Shown: in pieces, positions 32,939 to 41,099 of the stretch
Numbering within the stretch: the stretch's first letter is position 1
Layout: each line of letters opens with the position of its first letter
Source of the DNA: a bacterium
Lineage (GTDB): Bacteria; Planctomycetota; Planctomycetia; Pirellulales; Pirellulaceae
NCBI GenBank assembly: GCA_016124445.1
Contig: WGNR01000001.1
Span: 124,001 to 188,000, forward strand
DNA length: 64,000 nt
Direction of reading: 5' to 3'
Notes under the pieces: model-generated
Database searches by the model: none
What the model was told of the DNA's origin: nothing
Seen by the model: the letters and a program-made list of their open reading frames with translations, nothing else
Position numbers and translations under genes: made by a program

Positions 32939-35504
32939 CGGCAAACTCTTTCTTGAGTCGCACCAGCCGAAGATTCACCATGTCGGCCACATAGATGTAA
33001 TCGTCGGTGGCATCGACCGAATTGGGGAAGCCGAGCGGAACGTTGCCATCCTCCCCCAGTGAATCGCGGTTGCCATAGGTGCCAAAGTGAAGGATCTCGT
33101 TGCCAGCGTTGTCGATCACGGTAATGCGCTGCACAACATTCGTCGGGCAGTAGATTCGCCCGAATCCATCGACACCAAATCGCGGGCTACGCGTGACGCA
33201 GTTCGATTCGAATGCCCCGTACGGCACGTCGTAGACTTGCAATGGTCCTTCGGTAGCCGACGGAAACAGGTTACCTGACTGAAGTGTGCCTGTCGGAGAG
33301 AACCGATAAATCCGGCCAATCTTTGCCGCGTGATGATCCTTCGCAAGTTCCGGCAGGCTTTCGCTTGCTGGACCACTCACCATCCCCACATACAAATTCC
33401 CGGCCAGGTCAAACCGAACTCCGCCAGCGTTATTCGGTAGATCGGCGATCTTGATGGACTGCCACGGAAGTTTCGCTTCGTCATTGACGAACAACTTCAA
33501 ACCCTCGTCCGGATCGCCGACCAGGGCCACGTTGCCGTTAGGGGCCACGGCAATTCCTTTATCGCTGTTCCCCTCAAAACACCACTCGTAATGGAACTGG
33601 GGTGTCACGCGATTGCTCCCGGTGTCGCCCACATTCGCGGCAGTATAGTTCTCATCCAGATGAAATCGTCCGATCTTACCTCGCGAATTCGATGAGCTTC
33701 CGTCCCGTAGCGTTCGTGCGTAAAGATAGCGATTTCGGGCATCGATTCCGATACTGGCCGTCTCGATCGGTATCTTCTCGAATCGAGGAGCTTCCCAGTT
33801 TGAAACCTTCCAGACGCTATCGTGAGAATCCATCACGTAGGCCGTTTCGGTTACTGGATCGACCTGCATTCGATCGAACCCCAGGCATCGCTGAGCATTG
33901 TTGACGTGGTAAAAGTCTTTCACCAGTTTCAACTGCTCTCCTTCGTCACGATAGACACGAACCGGCATCTGCGTGTGGGCGACCCATACGCGAGTGCCAT
34001 CTGCCGCATCGCAAACGGCAATAAAGGAATGCGTCTGCCGCCGGGTGAATCCGGTCTTGGAAACTTCACTTGCTTCCACCGGGGGATCACTGGTCTGCCA
34101 ATTTTTGTATTTCAATAGCTTCACCAGGCCAGGCCGATGATAGTCGCCGTAGCGGGTAGTGACATAGAGTGCTCCTGACTTACTCACCGCGATCGCATCG
34201 GGGTGCTCGCAGAGGATTTCGTGGATCGTTTTGCCTTGCTCGTCCAACACCACGATACGTTGATTCAACCGGTCGCAGACAAACAGATGCCCCTGGGCAT
34301 CGACCGTCACACCATGCAAGGCCGCGTACGAATTGGATCCGCCATAGGCATTGGCTCGATCTTGAGAAGAAACCGGGACGCGGCTCTTTTCCAACGCGAA
34401 AACAGGTTTGGCCGTGCGAGTTTTCTTGTCGACTTTCCAAACTTGGCCATCCCGCCAGAAGCTGTCCATTTCGATGCTCTTCACGCTTCCGTAAATGGAA
34501 GTCGCGGCATAGATTCCACTCAAATAGAACGACTGGTGATCGGCAGAATCGCAAATAAATACCGGTCCCATCATCGAGTGCACCGTATGGCTGCCAGGCT
34601 CGATCGGTCCCAGCTTGAACGGCGGCGTGTTGACCAGCGATCCCAAGAGCTGCTTCTCAGGCTCCTGGGCAATCGTTCCATCGGCATTCATTTCCAAGAC
34701 TTGAAAGCTTCCTTCGTTAAACCCGGTCTTCCAGAATCTCAGCTTTCCGGGATCCTCTGTGGGAAGCATTCGCGCCATGCGAAGATTGTCGTCTAGAAAG
34801 GTCGTCGTCAGCGAAGGATCAGTTAGCCGATTGAAGATCGGCGTGTAGCTGCCGTCCGGCTTTTCGTGAATGCCCCATCCTTTCATCGCTTGAATATCTT
34901 TGCCGGCCGGCATCGGAAAGAGTGTCTGCAAGTAATTGCCGTCGATATCGTATTGCCGCAACGCAGGCGGCCCCAGGTTGCTGGAATGCCCCCAGATGTA
35001 GACCTTGCCATCTGACTTCGCTTCGAGGCCGTTGATACCCCAAGGGCTGTGATCGCTGTCTCCCATTTCCTGCGAATAATACGCGTACGGATCGCCTCCT
35101 ACGATCTGCTGAAGCCGAGCCTGCATCCCCGCGCGAACCCGCACGACCACCTTGCTAGGCTCTTTCACCGGCTGGCCGTAATCATCCTTCCCGTCCCAAC
35201 GAATCGTTTGTCTGAGCGAATTGGCAACCAACGGAGACGGGGCCTTCGGCCCTAGAACTCCGGCGGCAACATGGCGAACAACCTTCGATTGATCGCCACT
35301 GAGAATAGCCACTTCGACATCCGAATAGGAACTAAGCTCAAACGAGACCAGCCAATCAGAACGGTCGCGTGCCGCGATCAATTCCGGCTCTTTTACGAAC
35401 CTAAGGTTTTCAGCACTAACGAACTGCCCCACAGCTAAAAGCACGATCAATGTGGGAAAACAACGCAAGACTGCGGCGGATACGATTCGCATGAGACTGA
35501 TCAC
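32910..35504 (-). CDS. Secreted NHL/beta-propeller protein
   Basis: 864 aa. The signal peptide is strongest if translation begins at the second methionine (35492; A-V-L-R-C-F-P-T-L-I-V-L-L-A-V). An Ig-like FlgD-type region follows (I-R-W-D-G-K-D-D-Y-G-Q-P-V). The bulk of the protein shows repeated propeller blades: Y-A-A-L-H-G-V-T-V-D-A-Q-G-H-L-F-V-C-D, I-A-V-S-K-S-G-A-L-Y-V-T, G-V-R-F-D-L-A-G-N-L-Y-V-G, F-G-V-D-G-F-G-R-I-Y-C. NHL-type propellers bind proteins or sugars or act as lyases or dehydrogenases; no catalytic motif is clear. It overlaps the convergent propeller gene by 29 bases. Confidence 0.75.
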   Translation of the reverse strand: MISLMRIVSAAVLRCFPTLIVLLAVGQFVSAENLRFVKEPELIAARDRSDWLVSFELSSYSDVEVAILSGDQSKVVRHVAAGVLGPKAPSPLVANSLRQTIRWDGKDDYGQPVKEPSKVVVRVRAGMQARLQQIVGGDPYAYYSQEMGDSDHSPWGINGLEAKSDGKVYIWGHSSNLGPPALRQYDIDGNYLQTLFPMPAGKDIQAMKGWGIHEKPDGSYTPIFNRLTDPSLTTTFLDDNLRMARMLPTEDPGKLRFWKTGFNEGSFQVLEMNADGTIAQEPEKQLLGSLVNTPPFKLGPIEPGSHTVHSMMGPVFICDSADHQSFYLSGIYAATSIYGSVKSIEMDSFWRDGQVWKVDKKTRTAKPVFALEKSRVPVSSQDRANAYGGSNSYAALHGVTVDAQGHLFVCDRLNQRIVVLDEQGKTIHEILCEHPDAIAVSKSGALYVTTRYGDYHRPGLVKLLKYKNWQTSDPPVEASEVSKTGFTRRQTHSFIAVCDAADGTRVWVAHTQMPVRVYRDEGEQLKLVKDFYHVNNAQRCLGFDRMQVDPVTETAYVMDSHDSVWKVSNWEAPRFEKIPIETASIGIDARNRYLYARTLRDGSSSNSRGKIGRFHLDENYTAANVGDTGSNRVTPQFHYEWCFEGNSDKGIAVAPNGNVALVGDPDEGLKLFVNDEAKLPWQSIKIADLPNNAGGVRFDLAGNLYVGMVSGPASESLPELAKDHHAAKIGRIYRFSPTGTLQSGNLFPSATEGPLQVYDVPYGAFESNCVTRSPRFGVDGFGRIYCPTNVVQRITVIDNAGNEILHFGTYGNRDSLGEDGNVPLGFPNSVDATDDYIYVADMVNLRLVRLKKEFAVTAVSRFGS

Positions 35505-35941
35505 GGGAGGAAGAGAGATGGGGAGGGTGGATCGGAGCTACATCGATTAAAGCATAGGAACTCCGACTTCCCAAATGTTAATTCCCAGTTCCATGACCGC
35601 TGATCCGTACGCGGCACGAAGAGATTTCCTGAAGTTTTGCGAACCTGAGTCTGCCGATTTGCTTCTCCTTCTAGATACAACGACACCAAACTCGGTTTCG
35701 TTGACGGCCCGTAGGCAGCGCAGTTCCTGAAAACTGCCAGACCAGGTTCGATTCCTGGACGGGTACTTGCCTCGGCGGAGTTAGAAGCGAGCAGCCACTT
35801 GGTTACTGCTTTCGCCATTAGGAAAGATAGCTCAGACTTATCAATTCTGAAAGCTCGTACTTCAGATAAGCTCCGCTCCGAGGCTCCATTCATTCTCGTT
35901 TCTTCCCGCAGTCCAGCTTGGACGTGGAGTGGAGGTGCATC
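35505..35941. other. Gene-poor interval holding a tRNA-like fold without D arm
   Basis: About 440 bases between the propeller gene and the slipin. On the plus strand CCAGG-TTCGATT-CCTGG (35742-35758) is a perfect T-arm with a canonical T loop. It is enclosed by CCCGT (35708-35712) and ACGGG (35759-35763) as a short acceptor-like stem, and preceded by GCAGTT/AACTGC (35720-35725, 35732-35737) as an anticodon-like hairpin with a six-base loop. A D arm and a CCA end are missing. I read it as a degenerate tRNA or attachment-site relic. A 162-codon minus-strand frame here is not supported as a gene. Confidence 0.4.
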
Positions 35942-36824
35942 ATGTTGATCAAAGGTCCCGGCCGCGAGTTCATCATCAAGGATACGCATCGCGGTTTGTA
36001 TTACGAAGATGGCAAGCTGACCAAGATTCTGGACGCTGGACGCTGGACGCTATAAGATTCCGCCGGAGCGCACCTGGTTCGACCGGTTGCCAACCGTCGA
36101 GTGCCTTTTGGTCGACGTGCGCGAGCGCGAACTGACCATTAAAGGCCAGGAAATCTTGACGGCCGACAAGGTCGCCATCCGCGTCAGCATTCTGGTACAG
36201 TTCCGCGTTGTCGATCCCAAGGCAGCAATGCATACGGTCGACAACTTCGAGGACCGCCTCTATAGCGACGTACAACTAGCCGCCCGGCGTTCGTTGGCAT
36301 CGATGAATCTGGAAGAGATTCTGACGAACCGTAACCGCTTGAGCGAAGACATCTTGTCCGATGTTTCCGAATCGGCCGGCAGCTACGGCGTTGCCATTCG
36401 CCGCGCTGACGTGAAGGACTTGATCTTCCCAGGCAACCTGCAAGAGATCATGAATCGCGTGCTGGCCGCCGAGCGGCATAGCCAGGCTCAGTTGGTCGAG
36501 GCCCGGACGCGCGCCGAAGTGCAGCAGATCGAGGCTGAGTCGAATGCGGAGATTACGCGTCGCAACGCCCAGGCCGACGCCGAAGCACGACGCACTCGCG
36601 AGCAAGCCGAGGCAGAAGCTATCCGCGGAAAAGCGGAAGCCGAATCGCAGGCGTATGCCGAGCGAGTCAAGGCTGCCGAGGCGTTGGAGTCGCACCCGGC
36701 GCTGTTGCGTTTGGCGGAACTCGAGACGCTGCGTGACCTGGCGAAGAACGGCAACGCGCGGCTCTATCTCGGTTTCGATCGAGTTGGGCTCGATGCCGTC
36801 GACTCGACCAAACACGATTCTTAA
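35942..36824 (+). pseudogene. Slipin/SPFH (band 7) protein gene interrupted by a heptamer frameshift
   Basis: GGAGG at 35931-35935 precedes ATG 35942, and the frame encodes M-L-I-K-G-P-G-R-E-F-I-I-K-D, then K-I-L-D-A-G-R, where it runs into W-T-L and TAA (36053-36055). The rest continues in another frame as Y-K-I-P-P-E-R-T-W-F-D-R-L-P-T-V-E-C and on to 36824. The switch is caused by three tandem CTGGACG units; two units would restore one 291-aa frame (I-L-D-A-G-R-Y-K-I-P). The downstream part is a full SPFH domain followed by a long Ala/Glu/Arg coiled coil and a C-terminal R-L-Y-L-G-F-D-R. SPFH proteins form oligomeric membrane-associated scaffolds. In this copy only a 37-residue product, or internal initiation near 36087, is possible. 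Confidence 0.85.
36029..36049 (+). repeat. Three tandem copies of a coding heptamer (CTGGACG)
   Basis: Positions 36029-36035, 36036-36042 and 36043-36049 are identical, with a partial fourth unit (CT). The unit length is not a multiple of three, so gain or loss of one copy shifts the slipin reading frame. Slipped-strand mispairing is the simplest origin. Confidence 0.95.
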
Positions 36825-36828
36825 ACTC

Positions 36829-36864
36829 GCGGAGCCGATCAATCGATCGGCTCCGCTTCTTTTT
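36829..36864 (+). terminator. Rho-independent terminator after the slipin gene
   Basis: A perfect 12-bp stem, GCGGAGCCGATC (36829-36840) and GATCGGCTCCGC (36845-36856), with loop AATC and TTCTTTTT after it. It starts five bases past the stop codon. Confidence 0.92.
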
Positions 36865-37031
36865 AAGTCCAGCTGCCGCAACAACGCTTGCGTTACGGTT
36901 TCCAGCGCAATTGAAACAGCGTTTCAGGTTCGGACAGTGATCTCTTTGGCATAGTGTTTGCGAAAAGTTCAATGCATCAACAACATGCAACGAGCATTTT
37001 GCCAACGATATCCTTTCAAGGAGATTGCCTC

Positions 37032-37781
37032 ATGATTCCGCCGTGGCTGCATTTTCTCTCAATGGTGTCGCTCATTCTCAGTGGATGCTGCGCGCTGATC
37101 ATTGCTGCAGACTTGCTTCGAGGTAACCAGCAACAAATGTGGATCATGAACGTAGTCTGGCCGGTATCTGCATTGTTTGGTTCGGTGCTCGCACTTTGGG
37201 CTTATTACCAGTATGGGCGACTGGCAACCAGGAAGAAGGTTCAAGAAGCAATGCAATATGGAGAAGATCCGCCTCACAAAACTCAAACTCCCTTTCCTGC
37301 AATGGTCATGAAAGCCGCAACTCATTGTGGCAGCGGCTGTACATTGGGTGACATCTGTGCTGAGTTCCTTGCATTCACATTTCCAGCCATTCTGACCTGG
37401 CTTGGCTGGAAGAGCCTCTTTCCTGATTCACACATCGGCAAGGTGTTCTCGGTCTGGATGCTTGACTTTCTAGTTGCCTTTCTCTTCGGCATTGCATTTC
37501 AATACTTCACGATCGTTCCGATGCGGAAACTTTCGCCCGCCCGGGGAATTGTCGAAGCGGTCAAAGCAGACGCCTTTTCACTGGCGTCTTGGCAGATCGG
37601 AATGTATGGGTTCATGGCGGTCGTTCAGTTTGTGCTGTTTCCTTTGGTTTGGGACCAACCACTCGAGCCAAACCAAGTGGAGTTTTGGTTCATGATGCAG
37701 ATCGCCATGCTCACCGGTTTCGCCACGGCATATCCCGTGAATTGGTGGCTGATCCGTAGCGGCATCAAAGAGGCAATGTAG
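37032..37781 (+). CDS. DUF4396-type integral membrane protein
   Basis: 249 aa from ATG 37032, which has AAGGAGA eight bases upstream; an earlier in-frame start at 36954 is unlikely. About six hydrophobic helices are visible (near residues 7-27, 37-57, 105-125, 135-160, 190-210 and 220-240). The motif T-H-C-G-S-G-C-T-L-G-D at the start of the third helix, with its two cysteines, histidine and aspartate, is characteristic of DUF4396 and could bind a metal. Transport or metal-handling function is an inference. It stands alone between two terminators or promoters. Confidence 0.8.
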   Translation: MIPPWLHFLSMVSLILSGCCALIIAADLLRGNQQQMWIMNVVWPVSALFGSVLALWAYYQYGRLATRKKVQEAMQYGEDPPHKTQTPFPAMVMKAATHCGSGCTLGDICAEFLAFTFPAILTWLGWKSLFPDSHIGKVFSVWMLDFLVAFLFGIAFQYFTIVPMRKLSPARGIVEAVKADAFSLASWQIGMYGFMAVVQFVLFPLVWDQPLEPNQVEFWFMMQIAMLTGFATAYPVNWWLIRSGIKEAM

Positions 37782-37820
37782 TTGCATCAATCACTTCCCG
37801 AAAAAACGTTGTCTACCGTG

Positions 37821-37849
37821 TTGCAAATAACTGTACATCCGTATACACT
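37821..37849 (+). promoter_or_regulatory. Promoter of the DinB-like gene
   Basis: TTGCAA (37821-37826), 17-base spacer, TACACT (37844-37849). Transcription would start near 37856, 48 bases before ATG 37904. Confidence 0.55.
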
Positions 37850-37903
37850 CCCGGATTATTGGGGCAGCAATCGATTCACTTCTTTTTTAGGGACGAAGGT
37901 ACC

Positions 37904-38413
37904 ATGGGTATTAGCCAAATTGCTTTCTGCGATTTTGAGATGGAACTAGCCAACACACGCAAAACGCTCGAGCGTGTGCCGGTCGACAAGTGGGATTGGA
38001 AGCTGCACGAAAAATCGAACACGATCGGCTGGGTCGCCACGCACCTGGCCGAAATCCCTAAGTGGGCGACGACCACCTGGACGACGGACGAGCTTGACAT
38101 CAACCCGCCCGGCGGCGAAGGCTACAAACCGCCATCCATCTCGAATCTCGAGGAGTTGCTGGCCCTGTTCGACAAACATGCGGCCGAAGCGAAAGAAGCG
38201 ATGGCGACGGTCCAGGAAGAAGATCTGGAAAAACCATGGACATTGAAAAACGCCGGCGAGTCGCTCTTTACGATGTCGAAATCAATGGTGATGCGGATGT
38301 TTGTGATCAATCACCTGGTCCATCATCGCGCGATCCTGACGGTCTATTTCCGCATGAACGATGTCCCGGTCCCGGCGCTGTACGGGCCTTCAGGCGACGA
38401 GCAAACCTTTTAG
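37904..38413 (+). CDS. DinB/YfiT-like four-helix metalloprotein
   Basis: 169 aa from ATG 37904. The helical pattern, W-V-A-T-H-L-A-E-I-P in the second helix and the C-terminal N-H-L-V-H-H-R-A motif supply the three histidines that bind a divalent metal in the DinB superfamily. Members include mycothiol or bacillithiol S-transferases and stress-induced proteins. The low-molecular-weight thiol of planctomycetes is not something I can infer here, so the substrate is left open. Monocistronic: own promoter upstream and tandem hairpins downstream. Confidence 0.85.
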   Translation: MGISQIAFCDFEMELANTRKTLERVPVDKWDWKLHEKSNTIGWVATHLAEIPKWATTTWTTDELDINPPGGEGYKPPSISNLEELLALFDKHAAEAKEAMATVQEEDLEKPWTLKNAGESLFTMSKSMVMRMFVINHLVHHRAILTVYFRMNDVPVPALYGPSGDEQTF

Positions 38414-38450
38414 ACGGTTAACCGGTTCTCCTTGACTGCGGTTCTCAAGA

Positions 38451-38508
38451 CGATTGCCGCTGCGCACCGGCCGCGGCAATCGTCCCATTCATCGAGGCTT
38501 CTCGATGA
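38451..38508 (+). terminator. Two tandem hairpins after the DinB-like gene
   Basis: CGATTGCCGC/GCGGCAATCG (38451-38460 and 38473-38482) and TCATCGAG/CTCGATGA (38489-38496 and 38501-38508) are perfect stems. Neither is followed by a T tract, so this may be a transcript-end or stability structure rather than a classical terminator. Confidence 0.4.
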
Positions 38509-38611
38509 TTAGTAATTGATAAATCTGATACCAGCCGGCTGTATTTAGCATGGCAAGTGATAGACTCAATGAAGTGATCCGCTCCCGTTAAACCCCACGG
38601 AGACCAATATC

Positions 38612-41017
38612 ATGTTCGCAAGCTCATCGCTCCCGATTGCATCACGTCGCGCCCGCTGGTCGGCCTGCTTGCTCATCCTGGCATTGGCACAATCGCCACT
38701 GGTTGCCCAGGCACAGGATACCGGATCGACTGCCGTTCGATCGGATACCGTCCTTCCGTTTCCGCCTCCGCCGTTCCAAGGCAAGATCGGCCTGACCTAC
38801 AAAGACTCAGCCCCGGTGAAACCGAAGCTGACCATTCCGTCAAACTTCGGACTCAAAGATGCACCCAATGTCTTGATCGTTTTGATCGATGACTGCGGCT
38901 ACGGGCAGATGGGGACCTTTGGCGGCGGCATCCCGACACCGACGATGGATCGTATTGCGAAAAATGGTCTTCGCTATACGCGCTTTCATACGACAGCCCT
39001 ATGCAGTCCGACGCGTGCGGCACTCCTGACCGGTCGAAACCATCACTCGGTTGCCAGTGGTGTGATCGGCGAAGCAGGAACCGGCTTCCCCGGATATACC
39101 GGCGTCATACCAGCCTCGGCGGCGACATTCGCCGAAGTGCTTCGTGAGTATGGCTACATGAATGCCTGGTTCGGCAAGAATCATAACGTGCCTGACTGGG
39201 AAACCAGCATGGTGGGGCCCTTCGATCGTTGGTCGGCCGGACTGGGATTCGACTATTTCTACGGCTTTGTCGGCGGCGACACCGATCAGTTTCATCCCGC
39301 GCTGGTCGAAAACAAGAAGCGAATCGAAGCTCCTGAAACGAACGAAGATGGTTCCCCCTATCACTTCACCACCGACATGGCGGACCATGCGATTCGGACG
39401 ATCCGGGCCTCGAAGGCAGTCGCCCCACAGCGTCCTTTCTTCGTTTACTTCGCCACCGGCGCCACGCATGCCCCGCACCAGGTCCCCCAAGAGTGGATCG
39501 ACAAGTTCAAAGGGCAGTTCGACGACGGCTGGGATGTTTACCGCGAAGAAACGCTCAAGCGTCAGATCGAGTTAGGCGTGGTTCCCCCAGGCACGAAGCT
39601 AACCAAACGCCCCGACTCGCTACCAGCCTGGGACTCGCTGCCAGCCAACGAGCGGAAGGTCTTTGCCCGCATGATGGAAGTGTTCGCTGGATTCACGGCC
39701 CATACCGATCACGAAGTAGGCCGGCTGGTCGATGCTATCGAGGACATGGGCGAACTCGACAACACCTTGGTCATTTACATGGCCGGTGACAACGGTTCCA
39801 GCGCTGAGGGTGGCCTTACCGGGCTGCTCAACGAAATGACCTTCTTCAACGCCATTCCGGAACCACTCGATGCTAAGTTGGCCGCGATCGATTCGCTGGG
39901 CAGCGACAAACATTACAACCACTTCCCGGCGGCCTGGGCCCATGCGATGGATACGCCATTCCAATGGACCAAGCAGATTGCCAGTCATTTCGGCGGCACG
40001 CGAAATGGGATGGCAATTTCGTGGCCGAAACGAATCAAGGCTCATGGCGAGATCCGCGATCAATTTCATCATGTGATCGATATCGCTCCGACGATTCTTG
40101 AGGCCGTCGGAGTCGAATTTCCCGATACCTTCAACGGTGTAGCCCAGAAACCAATCGAAGGCGTCAGCATGATATACACCTTCGACGATGCCGACGCGAA
40201 AGATCGCCGCACTACCCAATACTTTGAAATGCTGGGCAACCAAGGCATCTACCATGACGGCTGGATGGCCAGCGCAATCCGCGGCGTACCGTGGCTCAGT
40301 GAAAACGAACCAGGCGACCTGCTTGACATGCCTTGGGAACTTTACAAAGTTGACGAAGACTTCAGCCAGGCCAATAACGTTGTGAAGGAGCACCCCGAAA
40401 AGCTCGACGAAATGGTCAAACTCTTCTTCGCCGAGGCGGCCAAGTACAACGTGCTGCCGCTCGACGACCGAAAGACCGAGCGTTTAAACGTCGACAACCG
40501 GCCCAGCTTGACCCAGGGACGGACCAGGTTCACCTATCCGAATTTGCTTCGTTTGCCGGAAGGTGCCGCGCCCGACCTGAAGCACAAAAGCCATACGATC
40601 ACCGCCAAAGTCACCATCCCTGAGCCAGGTGCCGAAGGCATGCTGTTTACCCAGGGAGGTCGCTTTGCCGGCTATGGCTTGTTCGTCCAGGATGGCCGGC
40701 TGGTCTATCACTACAACCTGGCCGGAGTCGAGCGTTTTACGATCGAGTCGGACGAGCGCATTCCTACCGGCGACGTGACCTTGAAGGCGGTCTACGTGTC
40801 CGATGCCGATAAAGCGTTCGCCGGGGCCAACGTTACCCTCTACGCAAATGACAAAGCGATTGGGAAAGGCCGCGTCGAAAAGAGCATTCCCAACCGGGTC
40901 ACACTCGACGAAACCATGGACATCGGCTTCGACACCGGCACCCCGGTCGCCGATGGCTACGATATGCCATTTCGCTTTACCGGCAAGCTGAGCGACGTGA
41001 CAATCGAGCTCAACTAG
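38612..41017 (+). CDS. Exported arylsulfatase (formylglycine type)
   Basis: 801 aa with a signal peptide (L-L-I-L-A-L-A-Q-S-P-L-V-A-Q-A-Q) and GGAG nine bases before ATG 38612. The alkaline-phosphatase-like fold begins N-V-L-I-V-L-I-D-D-C-G-Y with metal-binding aspartates. The modification motif is C-S-P-T-R-A-A-L-L-T-G, where C131 becomes formylglycine. Later motifs G-K-N-H, T-H-A-P-H and G-D-N-G-S supply metal ligands. The last ~150 residues form an extra beta-rich C-terminal domain. It hydrolyses sulfate esters outside the cytoplasm; the natural substrate cannot be read. No maturase gene is adjacent. Confidence 0.93.
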   Translation: MFASSSLPIASRRARWSACLLILALAQSPLVAQAQDTGSTAVRSDTVLPFPPPPFQGKIGLTYKDSAPVKPKLTIPSNFGLKDAPNVLIVLIDDCGYGQMGTFGGGIPTPTMDRIAKNGLRYTRFHTTALCSPTRAALLTGRNHHSVASGVIGEAGTGFPGYTGVIPASAATFAEVLREYGYMNAWFGKNHNVPDWETSMVGPFDRWSAGLGFDYFYGFVGGDTDQFHPALVENKKRIEAPETNEDGSPYHFTTDMADHAIRTIRASKAVAPQRPFFVYFATGATHAPHQVPQEWIDKFKGQFDDGWDVYREETLKRQIELGVVPPGTKLTKRPDSLPAWDSLPANERKVFARMMEVFAGFTAHTDHEVGRLVDAIEDMGELDNTLVIYMAGDNGSSAEGGLTGLLNEMTFFNAIPEPLDAKLAAIDSLGSDKHYNHFPAAWAHAMDTPFQWTKQIASHFGGTRNGMAISWPKRIKAHGEIRDQFHHVIDIAPTILEAVGVEFPDTFNGVAQKPIEGVSMIYTFDDADAKDRRTTQYFEMLGNQGIYHDGWMASAIRGVPWLSENEPGDLLDMPWELYKVDEDFSQANNVVKEHPEKLDEMVKLFFAEAAKYNVLPLDDRKTERLNVDNRPSLTQGRTRFTYPNLLRLPEGAAPDLKHKSHTITAKVTIPEPGAEGMLFTQGGRFAGYGLFVQDGRLVYHYNLAGVERFTIESDERIPTGDVTLKAVYVSDADKAFAGANVTLYANDKAIGKGRVEKSIPNRVTLDETMDIGFDTGTPVADGYDMPFRFTGKLSDVTIELN

Positions 41018-41044
41018 CAATCAATTTAAAGTGAGCATCGGACG

Positions 41045-41080
41045 AGGTGCCATTGGTGAAACCGGTGGCACCTTTTTCTT
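41045..41080 (+). terminator. Rho-independent terminator after the sulfatase gene
   Basis: AGGTGCCA (41045-41052) pairs with TGGCACCT (41066-41073) and GGT with ACC inside it, closed by two T-G wobbles and loop GAA, then TTTTCTT. Confidence 0.9.
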
Positions 41081-41099
41081 TGGCTTCCACCACACGAAG

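Noticed and set aside
35501..35989. Minus-strand 162-codon frame between the propeller gene and the slipin
   Set aside because: It runs antisense to the slipin start and across the tRNA-like fold; residue composition looks random.
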